Of a stretch of DNA of 12,468 nt, positions 1-6,858 are shown one piece after another (position 1 is the stretch's first letter; the number at the start of each line of letters is the position of its first letter). Both the position numbers and the translations under genes were made by a program. The DNA lies in NCBI GenBank assembly GCA_003118195.1, contig BEXV01002060.1, forward strand, positions 33,813-46,280, read 5' to 3'. The notes under the pieces were generated by a model. It had not been told where the DNA came from and ran no database searches. It worked only from the letters and a program-made list of their open reading frames with translations. This stretch comes from Hemicentrotus pulcherrimus. Taxonomy: Eukaryota > Echinodermata > Echinoidea > Camarodonta > Strongylocentrotidae.

Positions 1-1048
1 ACATAAAGGAAAAGTCATTTTTACATCTTTAATGGGAAGGATTTGGATAGCACCTTGGTCTCCTCGACCCAAGTAGGTGCTCTAAAAGTCAATTGCTTGT
101 ATACAAACCGACAAATAATCGTCCATTTCTCAATAAACATCCCTCCTGAGACGAGAGAAGCCATTAATGCGAACATATCCTCGCTGTCATGGGAGCGTCA
201 CATCTGTCATATTGACCAGCATTAACAAATCTACAAATCTTTCGTTTACGACGTTTATCGTTGATGACGTCAAAGTCTGACTAGGAACACATACAAAAAT
301 ATTAGGTTAACATTTTGTTTGGCAAAACATTACCAAACTTGGACACAGGCTTTACCTAAGCTTGCTTGGAAAAATAGTTTACCTTCCTGTTAGACTATAT
401 GACCCACCTCTTCATTTTTTACAGTGAAGTGCACACAACTTTTTTAAATTAGTGTATTCATTTTAATAATGGGACGACCTTATTCGTTCGGGTTTTATTC
501 AATTTTTTTTTTTACATAGATCATGAAGTGCACATGTAAACAAAGAAGTGATGTCTAAACTCAAATAAAGTATCCAAAAAAGCAAAGCAAATGAAATCTT
601 CGTGTAGTTTATGACATAAAAGATACATTTTGTTGTAATCTGTGAGGTACATCTTAACTCAGACAATAACCCCACGTGTTTGATTATCTCGATCCTGTTC
701 CCGAATTTCAAATTTAATCTTAATCTTGATACCATTGTTAATTTTGAGATGCAAATACAAACCACCCTAGACAAAATTCTTATTTTTATATTATTTACCT
801 TCCTCTTTCATTGTCATCATGCATGTACTATGTATACACATATAGTTGATTTGATTTGTAATTATATTTACAGATATAAAAATAAAATAATGAATAACAT
901 AGGTATAATGGTACATAATGGATAGCCCTGGTCAGCAGTGTCATTAAAACACACCTTTTCTGGCGAGGGGGTCCGGATATAAGAATATGTACGTGGAAAA
1001 TCCATAGTTTTAATTGATTCTTAAATACTCATAATGATACTTCAATAG
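1..1048. other. Non-coding, probably the upstream intron of the neuroligin-like gene
   Basis: No supported exon is seen. Short open frames at 43-225 and 680-925 show no family motif, and I find no stretch resembling the neuroligin exon expected upstream (the region around the catalytic-serine position). The stretch is AT-rich. The exon at 1049 begins inside a codon, so an upstream exon must exist. This stretch is therefore most simply its intron. Confidence 0.6.
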
Positions 1049-1499
1049 GTCTTATAGCTGGCGTCATAGCAGAGAGTGGATCCGCCAACGCTCCTTGGGC
1101 GCTGTCCCGTGAACCAGCCCGCTTTGCAAAGCTCTTAGCTGAACACGTCGGCTGCGAGGCCGAAACCAACCTCCGAATGGTCGAATGTCTGCGAGGTCTT
1201 CCCTACAGCGACCTGATCAACCTCGACTTCCAGTCTCCGCTCTACATGTTCGCTTTCGCTCCAGTTGTCGACGAGGACGTCATAGCCGCCGATCCCAGTA
1301 TCATGTGGGGACAGCTGATTGCGGGCGAGCGCGACATAGGACGCGATGACTTCGCGTACCTGAGCGGGATCGTAAGAAACGAAGCATTCTCGTATATTGG
1401 GGAGGAAACCGATGTCGTGGGGCGGATGGAGCTGGAAGTATTTGACGACATTCTCGATGGGTTCGTGCAGAACAACTTTGGAGGCAACATGAAAGCAAG
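1049..1499 (+). CDS. NLGN: Neuroligin-like exon A (hydrolase domain, middle to C-terminal part)
   Basis: The acceptor is AATAG before 1049 and the donor is AAG/GTATGG at 1500. The exon starts with two bases of a split codon and ends with two bases of another. It encodes about 150 residues. LIAGVIAESGSANAPWA aligns with the neuroligin AIIQSG...SWA and the cholinesterase AVLQSGSPNGPWA block. Cys codons at 1153-1155 and 1186-1188 are 11 residues apart, the spacing of the conserved neuroligin disulfide known as C342-C353 in NLGN1. PVVDEDVIAADP matches the neuroligin FGPVIDGDVIPDDP strand. The segment from about 1327 to 1480 corresponds to the neurexin-facing loop and dimer helix; it is acidic, divergent and longer than in vertebrate homologues. 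Neuroligins of the vertebrate type have Glu at the catalytic-acid position; the best alignment here places Asp at 1345-1350. Confidence 0.9.
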
Positions 1500-4400
1500 G
1501 TATGGTCTATTTGTCATAGAATACTTTTTTTTTTTAATTAAAAAACAACGATCCAAAACTTGACCATAAAGGATGAAGAAGATGAAAAAGTAAAAGAAGA
1601 ACAAGAACAACACCAACAAGATGATGATGTTCATGATGATGATAAAGAAAAAGACGATGAAGAAGGAGAAGAACAAGAAAAAAAAAAGAAAAAGAAAGAA
1701 AGAAGAAATAGATGAAGGAAAAGGAGGAGGAGAAGAAGAAGAATAACAACAAGATCACCATGAATAAAGAAAAAGAAGGCAAGCAAAAAATTCATAAGAA
1801 AAGTTTATTCCCAAAGTGAATTGTACAAGTCAGATCGAATGTAGTCAATTCCCTTTTGATAGTTGGGGACCCTAAGTTATCAAAGTAATGTAGTAATGAT
1901 TGCAGTGCTAATTCATGAAATGTTTACATACTTCACATAAGTTATAGAACGCCATCATTTCATTCAACATGTTAATTTTAACCTGTTCGTATCGCAACAC
2001 AATTCCTCATCTTTCTTTGTCGGTGATCTAATTCATTGTAACTGTCCCCTGTTGATTCACGTAAGAAATGTATTTGTCACAACATCATCACGTGACCATC
2101 GCACGATTCTTGTAAACTGTTACCACTAATCTTTAACCCTCTTCGATTCCAAGGTGCTCTTTCCCTCATTCATAATAACAAATATAATTGCATGGGTAAA
2201 TGGCATGGTTGACTATCGTGTAACTTGATTGGATCGTCTCTATCTACGTCTACCATTGTTTAACCAAGGTGCTTGTTAAGTGGGTCATACGTGGGTTTGC
2301 CCGTGGTTCCTGTTACATGTATAATGCCCGCGCTCCCGAGGAGTCACTTTCTATTGCGTCATTATTTGCGCTAATTATGGACTCGCGAGGCAGTAAATGC
2401 ATGCTCCAGTAATTCAAGGCGGTGTTTGCGCCGTTCATTTCGCGTTCACTTTTTGTATGATACCATCATCACATAGTGCGTCAAAGGCGACTCCATTTGC
2501 TGACGCAATCCTATGTCAGCGACTTGGTTACCTGCGCCAGTGAAACCAACGAAATCAAATACAGCATGCCCCAGTAATTCGACGCAGTGTTTGCATTGTT
2601 AAATTTGCATTCACTCTAAGTGCGATGTCATTCTCATATGGCGCGCCAACTACCGCTGCAGTCGCTGACGCAGTCTAACGACAGTGACTGTCCCGGCATT
2701 TGACGGCTCATGTGTCAGAGGTTTCGTTCATAAAGTGGAATATTTATACAAAATGCACTGTTTAAAGATAAATTGAATTACTGATGTCGTATGGGCAATA
2801 GTTCGATTGCTTAATTAGCGCATTATAAACGTAATCTAAATGGCGCCTCGTTTGCAATGGGCTTTAACGTTCCTCTCACTTTTGAATTGACATACTCCTA
2901 ATGCATGGGTCAGGGGATCTTGAGGTACTATGTCTAATTATCTATTGGTGCATGACTTGTACGACCATCCCAACTCCCGTATACTAACATGGCACTTTGT
3001 CCTCCCCTTCTCCTTTCCCTTTTTGGATTCTCCATTTCATCCCTCCATCATGCCTGCTCTTCTGTCTATCTTTGTATCTCTCGGCCTTGTTCTTTATTGG
3101 CATATCTCTCTTTCCCTTTCTCTTTATCTTTCCCACATGATCGTCTGTCTTTCTGTCCCTCTGTCTCTCGTCCTCACGCCCCCTTCATCATGCTTACTCT
3201 TCTCTCTATCTATGTGTCACTTGGCCTCGTTCTTGGGATACCCCTCTCCCTCTCTACACACTCACCGTTTATTATATCTATCTCGCTCTCTCTTTCTCTC
3301 ATTCTTATGTTTTTCTTTACGATGCCTGCATTTCTCTCTGTCTTCTTCCCGGCTTTTCTTCTCTTTATACTACCATTTTCTTCCTGTCTATATCCCCTCT
3401 ATATGTATCTCTTTATGTTTAACCCTTCTCATGCCTACTTGATCTTTCCTTCTTTCCTGTCCCCTATCTTTATCCATATTTCTTGTCCATCTCCGGTTTC
3501 GGTCTCACTATCCGCGTCTCTTTCCTATCTTCCGCTATCTTCCATCTTTACACCTCTCGTCCTCTTCAATGTTCTTTCTATCCTTCTCTTTTTCGTTATC
3601 CATCTTCTATTTACTCCCCCCACCCCCGTATTCGTGCGGCAATAATTGGGTTGCATCTTTGCCAGTAGCGTCATTCGTGATGTCATCTACTACGAATACA
3701 TGGACTGGGGAGGCGGCGAAGGCAACGCTTTTACACTGAAGGACAGTCTTCAGGACATACTAACGGATCACCAATGGGTGGCGCCCTGCATTAGCTCACT
3801 CAAGATGGCGGACGAGGCGGGCATTGATGCCTGGTTCTACATGTTCCCACACAGACCAAGAAGAAGCATCTATCCACGATGGGCAGGTTAGAATATAATT
3901 AAAGGCTTAACTGCAGAATAACTCACAACGCCTTAATTAGCACAATGTATGATGATAAAGGTTATGCTTAGGGTCATAGTTAGGTTCAGGCTTAACGTTG
4001 AAGTTATGGTTAAGGTTAGGGTCAGGGTCATGGTTAGGGCTAGAGACGGGTTTATTATGATGATAAGGGTTAGGGTTGGGGTTAGAGTGAAGGTAAATAT
4101 TAGGATCAGGGTCAGGGTTAGGCCCTATGGTATTGCTCATCTAAGGAAAAGTTGTGTGCTGGGTTATTCTGCAATTGTAATGAAACCCTCAATACATTGC
4201 GACCGTACTTGATCATTTTGATAGGAATGCGTTGAATATGACGTTGTGAGTAAGTTATTGTAGATATTACCATGTCATTATTTTTTGGTTTCTACTGCAG
4301 CTATACTAATTACAATGAATTTGATTAAATAATTTTTTTTTGTGAACATTCTTCTAATATAAATACTTGCTTCATTTGTTCAACCGTTCTTTGCAACTGT

Positions 4401-6369
4401 AGGTGCGGTGCATTTAGAAGAAATCCCTTATGTTTTCGGAGCTCCTGTATCCAATCTGTCGGTCGGGATCTTTACCGAGTCATACTCGTCAGCTGAGGCT
4501 GCGCTGTCTCTGGCAACCATGAACTACTGGAGTAACTTTGCCAAATCAGGGTGCGTATTGAGAAATATTACTATTTTGATACCTACTGCACACGAGGCGT
4601 TATCTTCATTGCGTCTGCCCCTGCTCTTTTAAAGGCGGCACAGGTCCTGAGTCAGGCAAATGAGCAAGAGACATGAGGACTATTGGACACCGGGCGCCAT
4701 TTTGTAGACACAGGTCTTTAAAGCCCCTAGCTTATGAAGTATTATCGTCCGAAGTGTGACTGTAAAATTCACAATATATACGTTACATCCAAAATCTGGT
4801 GCATGAACTTCACTTTCCAGGATAATACAATGCAAATGATGCCCCACCCGGGAAGCCCATTATTATTATTGTTTAGATGGATGAAGTCAGGCTGTACATC
4901 ACAGAAATATAAGAAATGTCAAAATTGTACGTCAGGAAGGGGATGTTAGACCTACCTAATGCTATGGTCACATTAACCAAAAGTAGCCTGCTCGGCGGCC
5001 GAGCAGCGAGTTTTTAACCAATTCTGCCCAGCGGCTGCCCGGCCACCGAGCAGCGACCGTCCAGGTACCGCTCGTTTTTAGGGCATCGCTCGGTCGCCGC
5101 TGAAGTTTTAGCGCGGAGTTAAAATTTGGGCGGCGCCTGCTCACTTTTCACTCGTCGCCCAAAATACGCTCGGTGCCTGGGCGGTTGCCGCCCGGCACCG
5201 ACGTAATTGTTGGGCGATGCCTAAATTCCAGCAGCGACCGAGCAGGCTACTGATCGGTCGGTCGCTGCTCAGATCTGTGACCATAGCTTAAACGAAAAAA
5301 AAAGAAAAGAAAAAAAAAAAAAAAAACCCACCAAATTTCCTTACCAAACTTTCCACCTAACACTGATATGTAATTTTGAAAGAAAAACAGTGTGAAACTT
5401 CAGTTAACTTTAATTCAGTTCAGGTCAGATTTACAAATCATCTGAACGTTCATAATTAAGTAATGTTAATGTCAATACATGTTGATCTTTGATATCCACA
5501 GAAATCCAAACAGTCCAAGACCGCAAAGCTCAACGGATATCCATAGAAACTTCGTCGTCGAGTTCAACTTTGAGACCATGGAAGACTGGCCTCGTTACAC
5601 CGTCGGCCGACAACAAATGATCTACCTCGCTTCCAACCCGAAATCAAAGGATTTCTACCGCGTCCATAAGATAAGCCTTTGGGAACAGCTTGTTCCCAGA
5701 ATTGAGCAAAAGTTTGCTTTCGAACCGACAGTTAACAACAATCCGTTTCTTCCTGGACCACAGATCAGTAATCCAGGAGGTGGACAAGTGACACACTCCT
5801 TGACTTCGGCGATGATGCCAGTAACCTCGGCTATTTCGCCAATGACCGATCCGTTTGAGACAGACATTGATAACCGAGTACCAGGCGCGGAAATAACTCC
5901 ATCAGGGACCGAATCGAACGCGTTGGAAACGGATAAACAAGAAAAAAAAGGTTTCTTAGTGGAACTTAGTATGGTGATCGCTATTGGCGGTTTTCTTCTC
6001 CTCCTTAATCTGATTATTCTCGGGGCCATATATTACTTGCGTGACAAGAGAAAAATTGAGAAGCGGTTGGCCCAGAAGTATTTGACCTCTCAGACGGAGG
6101 AGAAGAAGCGCACCAGTTTGCATCCACAAACCACACCGGATAGCGGTATCGGCATACCAGTCGCACTGAACCTTAACCAACAATCCGGTCATCACGGAAG
6201 TAACCAGCGTTACGTCACACCATCGGTGCCGTCACGTGCTGGCACGAGCGATCATAACCATGGCAACGGCGGAAGTCGGGACTATTCTTCGCTGAAATAC
6301 AATCGTTCGCCACAACACTTTGGTGCCATCAGGAGGAACTCAGCCGGGGAAGTGGAGTTTGAAGTATAG
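1049..6369 (+). CDS. NLGN: Neuroligin-like transmembrane adhesion protein, 3' part of gene (join 1049-1499, 3666-3886, 4403-4550, 5502-6369), 5' end missing
   Basis: The four exons join without a frame break into 561 residues plus a stop. Order of parts: C-terminal half of a cholinesterase-like alpha/beta-hydrolase domain (about residues 1-350), a Ser/Thr/Pro-rich stalk, a transmembrane helix (5971-6039) and a cytoplasmic tail of about 109 residues. Family marks include AESGSANAPWA, the Cys pair GC...EC, TDHQWVAP, EEIPYVFG, NYWSNFAKSGNPN and SLWEQLVP. The juxtamembrane block ELSMVIAIGG...YYLRDKRK closely resembles vertebrate neuroligins. Neuroligins are postsynaptic type I membrane proteins that bind neurexins and scaffold through PDZ and gephyrin contacts. 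That function is inferred here from family membership. The symbol is used at family level and the paralogue is not assigned. A cholinesterase is unlikely because of the transmembrane segment and tail. Signal peptide, N-terminal half and promoter lie upstream of the window. Confidence 0.9.
1568..1790 (+). repeat. Purine-rich GAA/GAT low-complexity tract
   Basis: The + strand is almost all A and G, with irregular GAA, GAT, AAG and GGA triplets and very few pyrimidines. Examples are the GATGATGATG near 1620, the 11-A run near 1680 and the GGAGGAGGAGAAGAAGAAG block near 1722. It is simple-sequence DNA inside the intron, about 70 bases after the exon A donor. The minus-strand frames across it are poly-Phe/Leu artefacts. 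Confidence 0.85.
2401..2710 (+). repeat. Two degenerate tandem copies of a ~165 bp unit
   Basis: The copy from 2401 begins ATGCTCCAGTAATTC and the copy from 2566 begins ATGCCCCAGTAATTC, exactly 165 bases later. Shared blocks follow in the same order: G(G/A)CGGTGTTTGC / GCAGTGTTTGC, a GCATTCACT / GCGTTCACT block, and GCTGACGCA followed by a (C/A)AGTGACT / CAGCGACTT block. By eye identity is about 65-70 %. No coding potential is seen. The segment is more GC-rich than its surroundings, so it may be an old duplicated repeat. Confidence 0.65.
2990..3640 (+). repeat. Pyrimidine-rich degenerate tandem repeat, period about 110-140 bp
   Basis: About 650 bases are dominated by C and T, with motifs such as TCTCTCTTTC. 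A recurring anchor, (C/G)ATGC(C/T)T(G/A)C, appears at about 3050, 3190, 3322 and 3431. The first two units align over more than 50 bases (CATCATGCCTGCTCTTCTGT against CATCATGCTTACTCTTCTCT, then the CGGCCTTGTTCTT / TGGCCTCGTTCTT block) at roughly 80 %. Later units are more worn. Two overlapping long open frames here (170 and 218 codons) exist only because stop codons need A; they are not genes. The block lies just upstream of exon B. Confidence 0.75.
3663..3668 (+). other. Tandem splice acceptor CAGTAG (NAGNAG type)
   Basis: Two AG dinucleotides three bases apart precede exon B. Use of the first (exon from 3666) adds one Ser codon relative to the second (exon from 3669). Both keep the frame because exon A ends with two bases of a codon: AG+T or AG+C both give Ser. 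The pyrimidine tract just upstream (TTGCATCTTTGC) is modest. NAGNAG acceptors are known to give one-residue alternatives. Whether both are used here cannot be seen. Confidence 0.6.
3666..3886 (+). CDS. NLGN: Neuroligin-like exon B (hydrolase domain)
   Basis: Encodes (S)SVIRDVIYYEYMDWG through YPRWAG. It aligns with the vertebrate neuroligin stretch LRETIKFMYTDWAD ... LFTDHQWVAPAV ... PTYFYAFYHHC ... PSWAD. The DHQWVAP core is intact at about 3769-3786. The donor is CAG/GTTAGA at 3887 and the exon ends with one base of a split Gly codon. Two differences stand out. The Cys expected after FYAFYHH is absent (the local sequence is FYMFPHRPRR). A Cys not found in the vertebrate proteins occurs just after WVAP (3787-3789). 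An alternative start at 3669 is listed separately. Confidence 0.9.
3912..4173. repeat. Inverted repeats bracketing the TTAGGG-like array
   Basis: TGCAGAATAAC at 3912-3922 has its exact reverse complement GTTATTCTGCA at 4163-4173. The similarity continues inward with CACAAC (from about 3924) against GTTGTG (4151-4156), allowing a short gap. A second, looser inverted match to the left arm lies at about 4240-4264 (GACGTTGTGAGTAAGTTATT). This could be a decayed fold-back element, or chance plus local duplication. Confidence 0.45.
3960..4130 (+). repeat. Degenerate telomere-like (TTAGGG) interstitial array
   Basis: Exact TTAGGG occurs at 3968-3973, 4016-4021, 4034-4039 and 4070-4075. Near variants lie between them: GTCAGGG, TTAGGTTCAGG, TTAAGG, GGGTTGGGGTTAG, TTAGGATCAGGG. 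The array has drifted and is not a functional telomere. Open frames through it on both strands are repeat artefacts rich in Val/Arg or Asn/Pro. Confidence 0.7.
4403..4550 (+). CDS. NLGN: Neuroligin-like exon C (hydrolase domain, histidine region)
   Basis: The acceptor is CAACTGTAG before 4403, and the first two bases complete the Gly codon from exon B. It encodes GAVHLEEIPYVFGAPV ... MNYWSNFAKSG. It aligns with neuroligin SAHGDEVPYVFGIPM ... VVMTYWTNFAKTG and with the cholinesterase block around the catalytic His. The His codon is at 4411-4413. An N-glycosylation sequon, NLS, is at 4453-4461. The vertebrate Cys-Asn-Phe-Ser sequence is replaced by a Cys-free segment (FTESYSS). The donor is CAGG/GTGCGT at 4551 and the exon leaves GG of a Gly codon, completed by exon D. 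Confidence 0.9.
4961..5287. mobile_element. MITE-like element with GC-rich palindromic interior
   Basis: The ends are perfect 12-bp inverted repeats: GCTATGGTCACA at 4961-4972 and TGTGACCATAGC at 5276-5287. A second inverted pair lies inside: GTAGCCTGCTCGG at 4983-4995 and CCGAGCAGGCTAC at 5238-5250. The interior repeats variants of GCTCGG, GAGCAGCGA and CGGTCGC and is far more GC-rich than its flanks. TAA is present at 4957-4959 and 5289-5291 and may be the target duplication, one base outside each terminal repeat. No transposase frame is present, so it is non-autonomous. The superfamily is not certain; a 3-bp TAA duplication would suit PIF/Harbinger. Confidence 0.75.
5295..5326 (+). repeat. 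A-rich tract next to the MITE-like element
   Basis: A 32-base run of A interrupted by two G residues begins seven bases after the right inverted repeat. It is a simple-sequence tract and may be unrelated to the element. Confidence 0.8.
5502..6369 (+). CDS. NLGN: Neuroligin-like last coding exon (hydrolase C-terminus, stalk, transmembrane helix, cytoplasmic tail)
   Basis: The acceptor is ATCCACAG before 5502 and the first base completes a Gly codon. It encodes NPNSPRPQSS ... MIYLASNPKSKDFYRVHKIS, then LWEQLVPRIEQ, matching neuroligin DPNQPVPQ ... [23 protein letters not shown] and LELVPHLH. A Ser/Thr/Pro-rich, Cys-free stalk of about 80 residues follows (about 5720-5940), probably O-glycosylated. 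The transmembrane helix is at 5971-6039, followed by the basic stop-transfer RDKRKIEKR. The tail of about 109 residues is rich in Ser, Gln, His and Gly, with DYSSLKYNRSP at 6280-6312 and C-terminal EFEV before TAG at 6367-6369. The open frame extends upstream to 5479, but that part is intron. Confidence 0.92.
5971..6039 (+). other. Coding for the single transmembrane helix
   Basis: Twenty-three codons from Met to Leu encode a hydrophobic, Ile/Leu/Gly-rich helix without charged residues. It is preceded by FLVELS and followed by RDKRK. The ELS-hydrophobic-YY-DKR pattern is the best single marker that this is a neuroligin and not another cholinesterase-like protein. Confidence 0.9.
6355..6366 (+). 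other. Candidate C-terminal PDZ-binding ligand EFEV
   Basis: The last four residues are Glu-Phe-Glu-Val. A hydrophobic residue at position -2 with a terminal Val fits a class II type PDZ ligand. Vertebrate neuroligins end in TTRV, with Thr at -2 (class I). Binding is inferred from the motif only. Confidence 0.5.
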
Positions 6370-6801
6370 TTGTGATGACATTTTGGCAGTTCGTGTGACG
6401 ATGTTTTTTACGCAAACAGGTTGCAGAGTTGACATAATTTATGTGGACCTGCAGGAGAGTAGTGAACGCAGCAGAGATTGAGGTGAAGAACAGGGGCAGG
6501 ACACGCATGCTGTTAGCCCAGGACCACCTTAATTATGTAAAGGACCAAATAACAACTGATGCAGAATTATTTTAGAAGAGGAGGTGTGCTGCAAGCTGAG
6601 CAAAGTGCCCTTCATCGCGGGCGCCAACCTTTCGGACGTTTAGAGTGAGGGCGCTCGAGCTCCCTGAGACACCCTTACTTTTCGCGGACCCACATTCTTA
6701 ATTGCGTCATCGATATAAAAGAAAATTAACTGTTCCATCATCACCCATCGAGGATGGGTAGAGACATATTTGGAAAAGAGATGTCGTGAGTTGTAGTGTG
6801 A

Positions 6802-6807
6802 AATAAA
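6802..6807 (+). promoter_or_regulatory. Candidate poly(A) signal AATAAA (proximal)
   Basis: This is the first canonical hexamer after the stop codon, 433 bases downstream. It runs directly into the GA microsatellite and has no clear T/G-rich element close behind, so it is a weak candidate. Confidence 0.3.
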
Positions 6808-6808
6808 C

Positions 6809-6858
6809 AGAGAGAGGGAAAGAGAGAGAGAGAGAGAGAGAGAGAAGGAGCGAGAGGT
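6809..6858 (+). repeat. GA dinucleotide microsatellite
   Basis: AG repeats with a GGGAA interruption at about 6817-6820, then an uninterrupted (AG)12 run from 6821 to 6845, then a decayed GGAGCGAGAG end. It probably lies within the 3'UTR. Confidence 0.9.

Larger units (their letters stand above)
1500..3665 (+). other. Intron between exons A and B
   Basis: Bounded by GTATGG at 1500 and a CAG or CAGTAG acceptor ending at 3665 or 3668. The frame reads through only to a stop at 1561-1563. It contains a purine-rich tract near the 5' end, a duplicated ~165 bp segment, and a long pyrimidine-rich block near the 3' end, each listed separately. The stretches 1800-2390 and 2720-2980 hold nothing I recognise. 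Confidence 0.85.
3887..4402 (+). other. Intron between exons B and C
   Basis: The 516 bp intron starts GTTAGA and ends CAACTGTAG. Its first half is occupied by a degenerate TTAGGG-like array with flanking inverted repeats. The remainder (4180-4400) is AT-rich, with a T run at about 4332-4340. Confidence 0.85.
4551..5501 (+). other. Intron between exons C and D
   Basis: Runs from GTGCGT to the acceptor ATATCCACAG at 5501. Reading through the donor would add about 27 residues, including an NIT sequon, before a stop at 4630-4632. A MITE-like element (4961-5287) and an A-rich tract follow. The stretch 4640-4950 shows nothing recognisable. Confidence 0.85.

Noticed and set aside
43..225. Plus-strand open frame of 60 codons near the start
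   Set aside because: It does not resemble the neuroligin segment expected upstream and has no convincing exon borders.
1242..1782. Minus-strand open frames across exon A and the purine tract
   Set aside because: They are the antisense of a real exon plus poly-Phe/Leu from the GAA tract, with no family resemblance.
2930..3645. Two overlapping long open frames of 170 and 218 codons on the plus strand
   Set aside because: They lie wholly in the pyrimidine-rich repeat, where stop codons are rare. The translations are Ser/Leu/Phe/Pro low complexity, two frames are open at once, and the region is intronic.
3937..4212. Open frames on both strands rich in Val/Arg or Asn/Pro
   Set aside because: They are translations of the TTAGGG-like repeat, which stays open in several frames because of its composition.
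5655..6195. Minus-strand open frames opposite the last coding exon
   Set aside because: They are antisense shadows of the neuroligin-like exon. The plus strand has clear homology, splice sites and a transmembrane segment.
1049..6369. Acetylcholinesterase or another secreted carboxylesterase
   Set aside because: The fold is shared, but the juxtamembrane block, transmembrane helix and long cytoplasmic tail fit neuroligin.
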